Shown: positions 43,949 through 53,888, counted from the first letter of the stretch. The stretch is DNA of 64,000 nucleotides from Solitalea koreensis (GCF_900182575.1 NZ_FXSZ01000005.1:62001-126000); one strand, 5' to 3'. Numbers and translations are program-made. Notes: generated by a model from the letters alone, not told the origin.

Positions 43949-44473
43949 ATGAAGAAAATCTTTTTAACCTTTATTATTATAGCATTAGGATCGGTTGCTT
44001 CATTTGCTCAAAAGATTGGTTACGTTGATTCAGAGTATATTTTAAAACATATGCCTGAATATGCAGCGGCCCAAAAACAAATTAATGCCATATCTGAGCA
44101 ATGGCAAAAAGAGATCGATCAAAAGTTTAATGAAGTAGATGCTTTATACAAAGCTTATCAGGCTGAGCAAGTATTGCTGACCGATGTGATGCGTAAAAAA
44201 CGGGAAGAGGAAATCGTAAAAAAGGAAAAAGAGGCTAAAGAGCTTCAAAAACAAAAATTTGGACCTGAAGGAGAATTGTTTCAAAAACAGAAATCGTTAA
44301 TTAAACCTGTTCAGGACAAAATCTATAAAGCAATTGAAACAGTTGCCGAAGATGGACTTTATGCAATTATTTTTGACAAAACAAATGGAATGCTATATTC
44401 GAATCCTCGTTACGATAAAAGTAATGATGTTCTGAATAAGCTTGGATTAAAGCCAGGAAATTTTGCAAAATAG
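43949..44473 (+). CDS. OmpH/Skp-family periplasmic chaperone, copy 1
   Basis: This 174-residue chaperone has a signal peptide and a long coiled helix with KKEKEAKELQKQKFGPEGELFQKQK in two parts. Skp-like proteins carry unfolded outer-membrane proteins to BamA. The C-terminal IIFDKTNGMLYSNPRYD is the conserved beta element. It lies 8 bp after bamA and is followed within a short gap by a second copy, a pairing seen in other Bacteroidota. Confidence 0.93.
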   Translation: MKKIFLTFIIIALGSVASFAQKIGYVDSEYILKHMPEYAAAQKQINAISEQWQKEIDQKFNEVDALYKAYQAEQVLLTDVMRKKREEEIVKKEKEAKELQKQKFGPEGELFQKQKSLIKPVQDKIYKAIETVAEDGLYAIIFDKTNGMLYSNPRYDKSNDVLNKLGLKPGNFAK

Positions 44474-44515
44474 AAATTGAAAAAATATATATTTGAAAAA
44501 CCGAAAAATTATAAA

Positions 44516-45028
44516 ATGAAAAGATCAATCAAAGTATTAGTAGTTGCATTAGTGTTATTGTTTGCGGGAGCGAAAGCTGAGGCTCAGGTGAAATTTGGGC
44601 ATATTAACGTAGGGGAATTGGTGAGCTCAATGCCTGATATTAAAGATGCGGATAAGAAAATTCAGGAGTTTGCTAATACTCTTGACGGTCAAATGAAAAC
44701 AATGACTACTGAATATCAAACTAAAATAGCTGATTTTCAGGCGAAAGAAAAAACGATGACTGATCCTATCAAGGAAGCAAAAGTGAAAGAGATTCAGGAT
44801 TTGGAAAAACGTATCGGTGAGTTTCAACAAAAAGCTCAACAAGATATTCAAAAGAAACAAGAAGAGTTGTACGCTCCAATTTTGAAAAAAGCAGAAGATG
44901 CTATTAAAGCGGTAGCAGCTGAGAACAAAATTGGTTACGTATTCGACAGTAGCAAAGGTGTAATCATTGTATCACCTGATGGCGATAATATATTACCTTT
45001 GGTTAAAAAGAAATTAGCTATCCAATAA
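44516..45028 (+). CDS. OmpH/Skp-family periplasmic chaperone, copy 2
   Basis: This 170-residue protein has a signal peptide (MKRSIKVLVVALVLLFAGAKAEAQ, read in two halves) and the Skp helix pair: ADKKIQEFANTLDGQMKTM and VKEIQDLEKRIGEFQQKAQQ. The C-terminal region VFDSSKGVIIVSPDGDNILP fits copy 1. The start is ATG 44516; the TTG at 44477 overlaps the intergenic run and would precede the signal. The two copies are divergent paralogues rather than recent duplicates. Confidence 0.92.
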   Translation: MKRSIKVLVVALVLLFAGAKAEAQVKFGHINVGELVSSMPDIKDADKKIQEFANTLDGQMKTMTTEYQTKIADFQAKEKTMTDPIKEAKVKEIQDLEKRIGEFQQKAQQDIQKKQEELYAPILKKAEDAIKAVAAENKIGYVFDSSKGVIIVSPDGDNILPLVKKKLAIQ

Positions 45029-45043
45029 TTAAGATAAAATTTT

Positions 45044-45083
45044 AAAAGGGTGCGTTTGGAAATTTTCCAGACGCACCCTTTTT
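45044..45083 (+). terminator. Intrinsic terminator after the ompH pair
   Basis: A long stem AAAAGGGTGCGT ... ACGCACCCTTTT with an internal TGGAAA/TTTCCA extension ends in a T-run, 15 bp after the stop. It closes the nadK-uppS-bamA-ompH operon before nuoH. Confidence 0.9.
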
Positions 45084-45200
45084 GTTTATAAACGCTCCCT
45101 AATTCACTATACACTATCAATATGATAGGGTTTTTTCAGTTTCATTCAAATCCAAGCAATTTATTTGCTTTCTTTGTGCTAAGCTTGAACTTTATACCTA

Positions 45201-46250
45201 ATGTTAATTGCCTTAAGCATCCTTTTATTTGTTGTTTTATACACGCTTGCTGCCGTTTATGCTGAACGTAAGGTATCTGCCTTTATTCAAGACCGATTGG
45301 GTCCTATGGAGACTGGTAAATTTGGTTGGCTCCAAACGCTTGCCGATATTCTTAAAATGATTCAAAAGGAAAATATCGTTCCATCGGCAGCCGATCGACG
45401 GTTGTTTCTTATTGCTCCTGTTATCATTTTCGTTTCGGTTTACATGGGTTTTGCCGCTATACCTATTGCTCCAAGTTTGATTGGAACATCAAGTAATATG
45501 GGTGTTTTCTATATTCTGGCTATTATTTCAATCGAAGTGGTAGGATTTTTAATGGTAGGCTGGGGCTCTAATAACAAATATGCACTGTATGGAGCTACAC
45601 GTTCGGTAGCTCAGATTGTTTCGTATGAGATTCCTGCAGGTATAGCCATCATTTCTGCAGTAATGCTTAGCCAAAGTTTGAATATGAATGAAATTTCCGT
45701 TAATCAGGGGATTTTATCTAATGAAACGATCAAATTTTTTGGTATTTGGGATATTACCCATATTGGCGGTTTTCTGGCTTGGAATATTTTTCAGGCACCA
45801 CATTTATTAATCGCTTTTGCAGTTTATTTTATTGCCGCATTGGCCGAAAGTAATCGTGCGCCTTTTGATGTACCTGAAGCCGAATCAGAACTTATTGCAG
45901 GTTTTCATATTGAATATACCGGAATTCGCTTTGCCTTGGTGTTTTTAGCTGAATATGGAATGATGTTGCTCGTTTCAATGGTTGCTGTTGTATTGTTTTT
46001 GGGAGGATGGAATACCCTTCTTCCTAACATCGGATCCTTACAGTTGGCTATATGGACAACCGGTACCTTTTGGGGTGTTTTCTGGATAATAAGTAAATCG
46101 CTTTTTCTGGTTTTAATTCAAATGTGGATTCGCTGGACTTTACCCCGTTTTCGGGTTGATCAGTTGATGGGCTTTTGTTGGAAAGTATTGACGCCACTAG
46201 CTTTCGCCTGTTTATTTATTTCAGGTATTTGGCGACTTTTGGTAATGTGA
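45201..46250 (+). CDS. nuoH: NADH:quinone oxidoreductase subunit H
   Basis: This 349-residue membrane subunit lies at the quinone pocket of complex I. Conserved segments are AERKVSAFIQDRLGP (about 20-34), TRSVAQIVSYEIPAG, and the loop ALAESNRAPFDVPEAESELIAGFHIEY in two parts. Eight helices are expected. The start is ATG 45201; the same frame has a TGA 13 bases upstream, so no longer N-terminus is possible. It opens the nuoHIJKLMN run; nuoA-G do not precede it. Confidence 0.97.
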   Translation: MLIALSILLFVVLYTLAAVYAERKVSAFIQDRLGPMETGKFGWLQTLADILKMIQKENIVPSAADRRLFLIAPVIIFVSVYMGFAAIPIAPSLIGTSSNMGVFYILAIISIEVVGFLMVGWGSNNKYALYGATRSVAQIVSYEIPAGIAIISAVMLSQSLNMNEISVNQGILSNETIKFFGIWDITHIGGFLAWNIFQAPHLLIAFAVYFIAALAESNRAPFDVPEAESELIAGFHIEYTGIRFALVFLAEYGMMLLVSMVAVVLFLGGWNTLLPNIGSLQLAIWTTGTFWGVFWIISKSLFLVLIQMWIRWTLPRFRVDQLMGFCWKVLTPLAFACLFISGIWRLLVM

Positions 46251-46324
46251 TTAAAACAATAATATAAATATTGAATTATGCATTAGGAGTTATTCATGAT
46301 CATAAATCATAATTTGAAATCGGT

Positions 46325-46909
46325 TTGTCAAAAAAAAATCAAAATATAGTTAAATCTGTCTCAGGTATTTTAAACGGAATGAGGCTTACGCTGAAGCATC
46401 TTTTTGCCGCGCGTAACCTGCGTAAGCCTGTTGGGGTGAATAAGAGTAATTATTTTGCACAGCAAGAAGGTATCGTAACTATTCAATATCCACATCAGGA
46501 AATTCCGGTGCCTGAAGTTGGTCGGTACCAATTAGAAGTTGAAATTGACGATTGTATTGTTTGCGACCTTTGCGCTAAGATTTGCCCCGTTGACTGCATT
46601 GAGATAGAATCAATTAAGGCCGTAGAAGATATAGGCAAAACTTCCGATGGAACAACTAAACGTTTGCACGCGGCTAAGTTCTTTATTGACCATGCTAAGT
46701 GTATGTATTGCGGTTTGTGTACTACCGTTTGTCCAACAGAATGTATCACCATGACAAATGAGTATGATCGTAGTGTAATCGATTTAAATGAAATGAATCT
46801 GAAGTTTTCAGTGATGAATGAGATAGAAGCCGAAGAAAAACGTATAGCCTTAGAAAAATTTAACGCTGAAAAATTGGCGGCCAAGGCTGCCCTTTTAAAG
46901 AAAGAATAA
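46325..46909 (+). CDS. nuoI: NADH:quinone oxidoreductase subunit I (two 4Fe-4S)
   Basis: This 194-residue electron-transfer subunit holds two [4Fe-4S] clusters: CIVCDLCAKICPVDC and CMYCGLCTTVCPTEC. The N-terminal SGILNGMRLTLKHLF is like NuoI. The start is TTG 46325; the only in-frame alternative is ATG 46382, which would remove the N-terminal segment found in relatives, and a stop lies 15 bases upstream. A C-terminal Lys/Glu/Ala-rich helix (about 160-194) is longer than in E. coli NuoI. Confidence 0.95.
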   Translation: MSKKNQNIVKSVSGILNGMRLTLKHLFAARNLRKPVGVNKSNYFAQQEGIVTIQYPHQEIPVPEVGRYQLEVEIDDCIVCDLCAKICPVDCIEIESIKAVEDIGKTSDGTTKRLHAAKFFIDHAKCMYCGLCTTVCPTECITMTNEYDRSVIDLNEMNLKFSVMNEIEAEEKRIALEKFNAEKLAAKAALLKKE

Positions 46910-46924
46910 TAAAATTACTGAAAA

Positions 46925-47473
46925 TTGCTAAAAACAGCCTTTTATATACTAGCCGTTATTACTGTACTATCTGCAATGTATGTTGTGGTATGTAAAAATT
47001 TGGCGCGAGCCGTATTCGTGTTTTTTGCTACTTTATTTTGCCTGGCAGGAATTTACGTATTCGCATTTGCCGACTTTGTTGCAATTACTCAAATCATGGT
47101 ATATGTAGGAGGAATTGTAGTATTAATGCTTTTTGGGATCATGTTATCGAATCGTCAACTTTTAAATTTTTTGGTTGATGAGAAAAATGAAACCAGATTT
47201 TTTAGCCTTAACAAAACAGGCGCTTTTTTACTCTCGGCAACTGTTTTTATAGGCTTGATCCGGATGATCACAATGGCAAACGTTGCCAACTTGAAGTGGT
47301 TAAAAGATGCTGTCTCAAGTCAGCAGTATTACACAGGGTTTGAAAATTCTCCACAAATAATTGGAGTACAAACTATGACTAATTACTTGCTTCCTTTTGA
47401 AGCAGCATCGGTTTATTTGCTCGCCGTACTGATTGGTGCGGCTTACTTAGCAAGGAAAAAGAAAATTGGGTAG
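46925..47473 (+). CDS. nuoJ: NADH:quinone oxidoreductase subunit J
   Basis: This 182-residue membrane subunit has five expected helices and the conserved FADFVAITQIMVYVGGIVVLMLFGIMLSNR, split here at about 47-62 and 63-78. It starts at TTG 46925, 15 bp after nuoI. The family is defined; no unusual feature other than the start codon. Confidence 0.94.
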   Translation: MLKTAFYILAVITVLSAMYVVVCKNLARAVFVFFATLFCLAGIYVFAFADFVAITQIMVYVGGIVVLMLFGIMLSNRQLLNFLVDEKNETRFFSLNKTGAFLLSATVFIGLIRMITMANVANLKWLKDAVSSQQYYTGFENSPQIIGVQTMTNYLLPFEAASVYLLAVLIGAAYLARKKKIG

Positions 47474-47491
47474 ATTTAATTGCATAAATAT

Positions 47492-47806
47492 ATGTTAAAC
47501 GGCATTCCATTAGAACATTTTTTATATATCAGTACCGCTCTGTTTTGTTGCGGTTTGTTTGCCGTATTGACAAGACGCAATGCTGTGATGGTTTTGATCG
47601 GTATTGAATTAATGATCAACGCCGCTATTTTAAACTTCGTATCTTTTGGTGCATTTGATAAGATAAAGAACGGCGGACAAATGTTTGCTATTTTCGGTAT
47701 TGTACTGGCAGCTGCAGGTGTTGCTGTTGCACTGGCGATTATCTTAAATGTTTATAAACATTTTAAAACAATTGATCCAAGTGCAATTGATGAAATGAAA
47801 GGGTAA
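47492..47806 (+). CDS. nuoK: NADH:quinone oxidoreductase subunit K
   Basis: This 104-residue membrane subunit has three helices and the conserved Glu-bearing LIGIELMINAAILNF and FGIVLAAAGVAVALAI segments. I prefer ATG 47492 over TTG 47480, since the resulting length is the usual 100-105. It lies 18 bp after nuoJ. Confidence 0.95.
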   Translation: MLNGIPLEHFLYISTALFCCGLFAVLTRRNAVMVLIGIELMINAAILNFVSFGAFDKIKNGGQMFAIFGIVLAAAGVAVALAIILNVYKHFKTIDPSAIDEMKG

Positions 47807-47894
47807 AGGCCGGTTAGAGGTAGGAGGATTTAGGGTTAAGGCATTTCATCAGTTATAATTACCATTAACCAATAACATATAACCAATTTAAGAT

Positions 47895-49997
47895 TTGATC
47901 GAAACACAACATATTAGTACTCCATTGTTAGCAGCAATAATTGCTTTATTGCTGCCTCTCTTAGCATTCTTGATTATCGGGTTATTCGGTAGAAGACTTA
48001 AGCGACAAGGCGATTGGGTCGCTGTTTCTTTCACTTTTATTGCATTTCTTTTTTCTGCATTTTGTTTTTCACAAATTTGGCAGCAAGCTCCACAGTACTT
48101 TCAACTGCCATGGCTTAACACAGGCATAATCAAACTGGCCATCGGATTGCGTTTAGATAATCTTTCGGCTTTGATGATCATATTGGTCACTTTTATTACT
48201 TCGCTTGTAATGGTTTACTCAATGGAATACATGAAAGGCGAAACTAACTATCCGCGTTACTTCGCTCATTTAAGTTTGTTCCTTTTCTCAATGCTTGGGC
48301 TGGTATTGGCCGATTCATTATTGCTGATCTATATTTTCTGGGAACTGGTGGGGTTCTCATCCTACCTATTAATTGGTTTTTGGTACAATCGCGATTCAGC
48401 TGCTCGTGCTAGTAAAAAGGCATTTATTGTAAATCGTATTGGAGATATCGCTTTCTTTATTGGCATTTTAATATTACTTACCCAATTCGGAACCTTGGAT
48501 TTAACAACCTTATTTGGTTCTGGCAATATTCAAGGGTTGGTACAACAATCAAAAGTTTTAGGTGATCACTGGATGGTTATCAATAGTGCCGGCAGTATAC
48601 ATGCCCTAAACAAAACTTATTTAACCATTGCAGGCTTGTGCATTTTTGCAGGTGCAGCTGCTAAATCAGCTCAGTTTCCTTTGCATACCTGGCTTCCCGA
48701 TGCGATGGAAGGGCCAACATCGGTTTCCTCGCTGATTCATGCAGCTACCATGGTTGCTGCGGGAGTTTATTTAGTGGCGAGAGTTTTTCCACTATTTGAT
48801 TCAGAAGCTTTAAGCATAATTTCGGTTGTTGGCGCTTTTACTGCTTTTATGGCGGCAAGCATAGCAATTACTCAAAATGATATAAAAAGGGTTTTGGCTT
48901 ATTCTACCATATCTCAACTTGGTTTTATGATCACGGCAATCGGCTTGGGCGCTTGGTCGGCGGCTTTGTTTCATCTGGTAACTCATGCTTTTTTCAAGTG
49001 TTTATTATTCCTGGGAGCAGGTTCGGTTATACATCAGTTACATCACCTAAAGCATGAGCATCACTTGGATTTTGATCATCAGGATTTGCGTATTATGGGA
49101 GGATTGCGAAAAAAGATGCCGGTAACTTATATCGTTTTGCTATTGGCCGCATGCGCGCTTTCTGGAATTGTTTTCTTTTCAGGTTTTTTATCTAAAGACA
49201 TGATTTTAATGTCAGCCTGGATGAGAACTCAAACTGAAGGATCAGGAGTGACATTTTTAATTGCGCTCGCCTTAAGTTTAGCAGCTGTATTTACACCTTT
49301 CTATATTTTCAGGTTAATTTTTAAAGTTTTCTGGGGAGATTTTCGTTTGCAGAAAATCCATCCTGCACATAACTTGATCGTTCATGAATCGAATAACTTT
49401 ATGAAAGTGCCGATGATGCTTTTGGCGGCTTTTACAATTTTTATTTTCTATTCGTTCAATCCTATACATGCAGCTCATGGCTGGATTTTGGAAGGGCTGC
49501 AGGCTCCTTTGTCTAATTTTAATAAAGAAACTGTGATTTCGGGATTTGTGGAATCAGCAGTTCCAGCGATAACGTTGCTTCTTTCCATTGCCGCTATATT
49601 CTCAGCAAAAAAAGCCTATGCTGACCAAAAGCTTCGTTTTCTGTCAGAAGATAATTTGCTGTTTCAGTTTTCTCAAAGAGCGTGGTATTTCGACGCCATA
49701 TACGATCGTATCATCGTGGAGCCAACGGTTTTGTTGTCAAAACTTACTGGATGGTTTGATAAACGAATTGTGGACGGCTTTGTAAACCTGTGGGGCAACC
49801 TTACCATTAGTTTTGCCGCTTTTGTTGCTTGGATTGATAAAAGAATTGTGGATGGATTCGTGAATTTTACGGGGAGTTTTTCCACTTGGTTGGGTAGCCT
49901 GTTTCGTCGTACGCAAACAGGGCGTTTACAACAGTATATGGCCTTAGGCGTTTTAGGATTGATTTTGATTTTCGTTTTAACTTACATATTGCATTAA
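47895..49997 (+). CDS. nuoL: NADH:quinone oxidoreductase subunit L
   Basis: This 700-residue antiporter-like subunit of the proton-pumping arm has the TM7 Lys/His segment AAAKSAQFPLHTWLPDAMEGPT and HATMVAAGVYLVAR. The C-terminal lateral helix region contains a repeated sequence DKRIVDGFVN (two copies, 26 codons apart). It starts at TTG 47895. The gap before it holds a repeat-like run. Its stop overlaps the nuoM ATG by one base. Confidence 0.96.
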   Translation: MIETQHISTPLLAAIIALLLPLLAFLIIGLFGRRLKRQGDWVAVSFTFIAFLFSAFCFSQIWQQAPQYFQLPWLNTGIIKLAIGLRLDNLSALMIILVTFITSLVMVYSMEYMKGETNYPRYFAHLSLFLFSMLGLVLADSLLLIYIFWELVGFSSYLLIGFWYNRDSAARASKKAFIVNRIGDIAFFIGILILLTQFGTLDLTTLFGSGNIQGLVQQSKVLGDHWMVINSAGSIHALNKTYLTIAGLCIFAGAAAKSAQFPLHTWLPDAMEGPTSVSSLIHAATMVAAGVYLVARVFPLFDSEALSIISVVGAFTAFMAASIAITQNDIKRVLAYSTISQLGFMITAIGLGAWSAALFHLVTHAFFKCLLFLGAGSVIHQLHHLKHEHHLDFDHQDLRIMGGLRKKMPVTYIVLLLAACALSGIVFFSGFLSKDMILMSAWMRTQTEGSGVTFLIALALSLAAVFTPFYIFRLIFKVFWGDFRLQKIHPAHNLIVHESNNFMKVPMMLLAAFTIFIFYSFNPIHAAHGWILEGLQAPLSNFNKETVISGFVESAVPAITLLLSIAAIFSAKKAYADQKLRFLSEDNLLFQFSQRAWYFDAIYDRIIVEPTVLLSKLTGWFDKRIVDGFVNLWGNLTISFAAFVAWIDKRIVDGFVNFTGSFSTWLGSLFRRTQTGRLQQYMALGVLGLILIFVLTYILH

Positions 49998-51634
49998 TGA
50001 TATTAACTGTACTGATCTTTCTACCGATATTCTTTTTAATGGTGATCGCGGTGCTCCCGAAATCACAAACGTCATGGTTTAAATACATTAACCTGTTTGT
50101 GTCGGCGATGCAATTGGGCATAAGTTTTATTTTGTATCAAAATTTTGATCGTTCGCTTTCGGCTTCTACCAAAGAAGCCGGTTTTCAGTTCATCGAAAAA
50201 CATTCATGGATAGGCTTGCAATTAGGTTCTTTAGGGAAACTCCAGATTGATTATTTTCTGGGAATCGATGGTATTAGCATAGGCTTATTAATGCTTTCGG
50301 CCTTTGTAATGCTCATTGCTTCACTCGCTTCATGGGAAATCAAGACCAATGAAAAAGGTTATTATGTATTATTCCTTTTGTTGAATACGGCGATAATGGG
50401 CGTTTTCTGTGCTCTCGACTTTTTCTTGTTTTATATTTTCTACGAATTGATGTTGCTTCCTCTTTATTTCCTAATCGGAATTTGGGGCGGTGCTCGCCGA
50501 GAATATGCGGCCATCAAGTTTTTCTTATATACCTTATTTGGCTCTGTGTTCATGTTGCTGGTTATCATTGGTCTTTATTTTTCAGTAAAAGATCCTCTAA
50601 CCGGTGCACATAGTTTTAATATGTTATACATGATGGATACCGCAAATTATGTAAAAGGTTCCATCTTCGATATTTCATCAGGTACGGCCCTGTTATTCGG
50701 TATTCCTGCTCGTTTATTGGCCTTTGGCGTGCTGTTCATTGCTTTTGCTATTAAGGTGCCGATAGTACCATTGCACACCTGGTTGCCTGATGCACACGTA
50801 GAAGCACCAACACCCATTTCAATTATTCTTGCAGGTGTTTTGTTGAAAGTAGGAGGCTATGGTATCTTTCGTGTTTGCCTTGGTATTTTTCCCGAAGGAG
50901 CAATATATTTCAGCTGGTGGCTGGGATTAATCGGGGTGGTGTCGATTATATACGGTGCCATGAATGCATTGGCAGCATCCGATCTTAAACGCTTAATTGC
51001 TTATTCTTCGGTTTCTCACATGGGCTTTGTATTGCTCGGAATTGCATCTACCACGGTAGAAGGTGCAAGCGGTGCCATGTTCCAAATGATTAGCCATGGC
51101 GTGTTATCAAGCATGCTATTTTTCTTGGTCGGTGTAATTTACATCCGCGTTCATGATAGAGAAATTGCAAACTTCAGAGGGCTTTTACTGCAAATGCCTG
51201 TTTTTTCGGTATTTGTTTTCATTGCCTTTTTTGCCTCACTGGGTCTTCCTGGTTTCTCCGCATTTATAGCAGAAGCTTTTTCGTTGATTGGAGCGTTTAG
51301 TTCGGCTTCTTCAAATCAATTGCTTCCGCACTGGATGGCTGTTGTTGGAGCTGTTGGTGTATTGCTCGGCGCCTGCTATTTTCTTTGGACGCTCCAGCGC
51401 ATGTTCTTCGGTGCAAAGCATTTTAGGGGAGGAGCTGATTGGGTAAAACAACTTACCGATCTTAACGCTCGCGAAATTCTGGCATTGGTTCCCATGGCGG
51501 CATTTGCACTGTTATTGGGTATTCTTCCTTCTTTGTTTTTCAATTTAAGCAATGCAACGCTTACAGATGTGGTGAGTCATACCTTGAAAACCGGTAGCAG
51601 TCAATTACAAACTCTTACCAACTTATTGTTTTAG
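49997..51634 (+). CDS. nuoM: NADH:quinone oxidoreductase subunit M
   Basis: This 545-residue antiporter-like subunit has about 14 helices and the conserved KVPIVPLHTWLPDAHVEAPT and LKRLIAYSSVSHMGFVLLG. It overlaps nuoL by one base and is followed by nuoN two bases after its stop. Length is normal. Confidence 0.97.
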   Translation: MILTVLIFLPIFFLMVIAVLPKSQTSWFKYINLFVSAMQLGISFILYQNFDRSLSASTKEAGFQFIEKHSWIGLQLGSLGKLQIDYFLGIDGISIGLLMLSAFVMLIASLASWEIKTNEKGYYVLFLLLNTAIMGVFCALDFFLFYIFYELMLLPLYFLIGIWGGARREYAAIKFFLYTLFGSVFMLLVIIGLYFSVKDPLTGAHSFNMLYMMDTANYVKGSIFDISSGTALLFGIPARLLAFGVLFIAFAIKVPIVPLHTWLPDAHVEAPTPISIILAGVLLKVGGYGIFRVCLGIFPEGAIYFSWWLGLIGVVSIIYGAMNALAASDLKRLIAYSSVSHMGFVLLGIASTTVEGASGAMFQMISHGVLSSMLFFLVGVIYIRVHDREIANFRGLLLQMPVFSVFVFIAFFASLGLPGFSAFIAEAFSLIGAFSSASSNQLLPHWMAVVGAVGVLLGACYFLWTLQRMFFGAKHFRGGADWVKQLTDLNAREILALVPMAAFALLLGILPSLFFNLSNATLTDVVSHTLKTGSSQLQTLTNLLF

Positions 51635-51636
51635 CA

Positions 51637-53136
51637 ATGGAGCAGTTTTTTGATTTGATAAGAGCAAGTGTTGCTAATTCGCTGAACAGTTTATGGTATA
51701 TACTCCCTGAATTTATCCTTGCTGCCGGGTTTGTATTAATGATTATTGCAGATGTTTTCTGGGGAAAAAGATATAAAAACATAGCACCAATTCTTGCATT
51801 AATTGTTTTGGCATTTACGTTGGTTTTTGTCTTAGATCAATTCGTATTAATCAGCGAATCTCCCAAAGACCTATTCTCAGGTATGATTAAACTCGACCGC
51901 TTATCTGCTTGGTTCAAACTCCTGTTTAATTTCAGTTCGGTAATTATCGTATTGTTTTCGTTTCGAGACTTTCAGTTACGGAACAACGAAAAGGGATGGG
52001 GTGAATATTATGCTTTACTCATTGCCATCAACTTAGGGATGCATTTTATGGCCATGTCAGGTAATTTGTTAATGATTTATCTTTCAGTGGAGTTTGTTTC
52101 AGTGTGTTCATACATCATGGCTGCATTTCTTACAGGTAGCCAGCGATCGGAAGAATCGGGGATGAAGTATGCCTTATTTGGAGCTGTAGCTTCTGCGGTG
52201 ATGTTATATGGAATGTCTTTGCTATATGGTTTCACAGGAACACTGGATGTGTTTAATGACACATTTTTTGTGGGCTTAGCATCGGCTGGAATATTAAGCG
52301 CAACTGTTGCTGTTTTAATGACACTGGCAGGTTTGGCTTTTAAAGTGTCCATGTTCCCTATGCACGCATGGGTTCCTGATGTGTATGAAGGAGCTCCGAC
52401 TCCTGTTACCGCTTTTCTTTCGGTAGCTCCAAAAGCCGCTGGTTTTGCTTTGCTATTGCGCTTTATAGCCTCACTTTCAACAGAGTTTTCTGTTCTCTCT
52501 TTAGAAAATGGTATTGCCGTGCTTGCAATCATCACCATGACTTTGGGGAATTTTGCGGCTCTTTGGCAAACCAATATTAAACGATTGATGGCTTATTCAG
52601 CCATTGGCCAGTCGGGTTTTTTATTGATGGGTATTGCGGCTTATTCACTTACCGGACAAGCATCTATTCTGTTCTACCTATTTGCCTATGCAATTGCTAA
52701 TTTGGGCGTATTCCTGGTGATTGGCTATTTTTCTAATACGTTCCACTCAGAAGAAATTGATGATTACAAAGGTATGGGTATGAAATATCCCGTAGCTTCA
52801 GCCTGTATGGTTGTGTTTTTGGTGAGTCTGGTAGGTATTCCGCCAACAGCAGGATTCTTAAGTAAATTCTTTATTTTTTCCGCCACCGCCGAGTCATATG
52901 TATTAGGTGGAAATATCATGTTGCTCATTATGCTGGTTGCGGCGGTTATTAATACGGTAGTTTCCTTGTTCTACTATTTTAAAATTCCACAGCATCTATA
53001 TCTGCGCAAAGCAAAAACCGAAATTGTACTTGATAAAGGAAATCTATTGTTTTTGGTGATTATCATCGTGATGGCTCTGCTTACATTATTCTTAGGTGTT
53101 TTTCCGAACGAATTGATGGGAATGATGCAGTTGTAG
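51637..53136 (+). CDS. nuoN: NADH:quinone oxidoreductase subunit N
   Basis: This 499-residue antiporter-like subunit ends the membrane arm. It has SMFPMHAWVPDVYEGAPTPV, with the Lys in KVSMFPMH, and IKRLMAYSAIGQSGFLLMG. It is the last gene of the cluster; a weak AAATAC/GTATTT hairpin with T-run (53140-53160) may end the transcript. Confidence 0.97.
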   Translation: MEQFFDLIRASVANSLNSLWYILPEFILAAGFVLMIIADVFWGKRYKNIAPILALIVLAFTLVFVLDQFVLISESPKDLFSGMIKLDRLSAWFKLLFNFSSVIIVLFSFRDFQLRNNEKGWGEYYALLIAINLGMHFMAMSGNLLMIYLSVEFVSVCSYIMAAFLTGSQRSEESGMKYALFGAVASAVMLYGMSLLYGFTGTLDVFNDTFFVGLASAGILSATVAVLMTLAGLAFKVSMFPMHAWVPDVYEGAPTPVTAFLSVAPKAAGFALLLRFIASLSTEFSVLSLENGIAVLAIITMTLGNFAALWQTNIKRLMAYSAIGQSGFLLMGIAAYSLTGQASILFYLFAYAIANLGVFLVIGYFSNTFHSEEIDDYKGMGMKYPVASACMVVFLVSLVGIPPTAGFLSKFFIFSATAESYVLGGNIMLLIMLVAAVINTVVSLFYYFKIPQHLYLRKAKTEIVLDKGNLLFLVIIIVMALLTLFLGVFPNELMGMMQL

Positions 53137-53219
53137 AAGAAATACAGTTTTTTTGTATTTTTTAAATTATTATTTACTGATATTCAGTAGATTGGTTGTA
53201 TTAGTTTGGTGTAAAGGCT

Positions 53220-53888
53220 ATGGAAAATCTACCATTATACGTTAGCATCGTTTTCGTGTTAACAACAATGCTAACGGTTTTTATTTTCTATAAAGCTGCT
53301 CATAATTCAAAAATGGTTCTGATCATTTTGTCGGCATGGCTTATTCCACAGGGTATCATTAGTTTTACGGATTTTTACACCAAAACAGATTCCATTCCCC
53401 CAAGGTTTGCACTTTTAGTTTTTCCTCCTGTTTTATTTATCATACTTTTTTTCACAACAACGAAAGGCAGAAAATTTATTGATAGTCTTGATGTGAGAAT
53501 ATTAACGATTCTACATGTAGTAAGAATTCCTGTTGAAGTAGTTTTACTTTGGCTATTTCTCTATAAAGTTATCCCGCAGCTGATGACCTTTGAAGGCCGG
53601 AACTTTGATATTTTATCAGGGTTAACAGCACCAGTTATCTATTATTTCGGTTATGTGAAAAAACAAATCGGTAAAACAGCGCTTCTGTTTTGGAATATAC
53701 TCTGTTTGGGGCTCTTGTTCAATATTGTGATTAATGCTGTGTTATCAGCCCCGTTTCCATTTCAGCAATTCGCTTTTGATCAACCTAATATTGCTGTTTT
53801 ATATTTTCCCTTTGTTTGGTTACCTTGTTGTGTAGTTCCCTTGGTTTTGTTTTCGCATTTGGCAACGATCCGGCAATTACTAAAATAA
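53220..53888 (+). CDS. Unknown membrane protein, about six to seven helices
   Basis: This 222-residue protein is hydrophobic along its length (helices about 5-24, 32-48, 62-79, 98-120, 155-178, 192-212). No catalytic motif, signal peptide or known family was recognised; a Gly/Pro-poor pattern with conserved-looking HVVRIPVEVVLLWLF occurs in its middle. It follows nuoN by 83 bp and precedes the YCII-like gene by 31 bp, so co-transcription is possible. Confidence 0.75.
   Translation: MENLPLYVSIVFVLTTMLTVFIFYKAAHNSKMVLIILSAWLIPQGIISFTDFYTKTDSIPPRFALLVFPPVLFIILFFTTTKGRKFIDSLDVRILTILHVVRIPVEVVLLWLFLYKVIPQLMTFEGRNFDILSGLTAPVIYYFGYVKKQIGKTALLFWNILCLGLLFNIVINAVLSAPFPFQQFAFDQPNIAVLYFPFVWLPCCVVPLVLFSHLATIRQLLK

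Noticed and set aside
45122..45259. Small open frame before nuoH that might extend its N-terminus
   Set aside because: It is in another frame from nuoH, ends in a stop inside the nuoH coding sequence, and NuoH from 45201 already has normal length.
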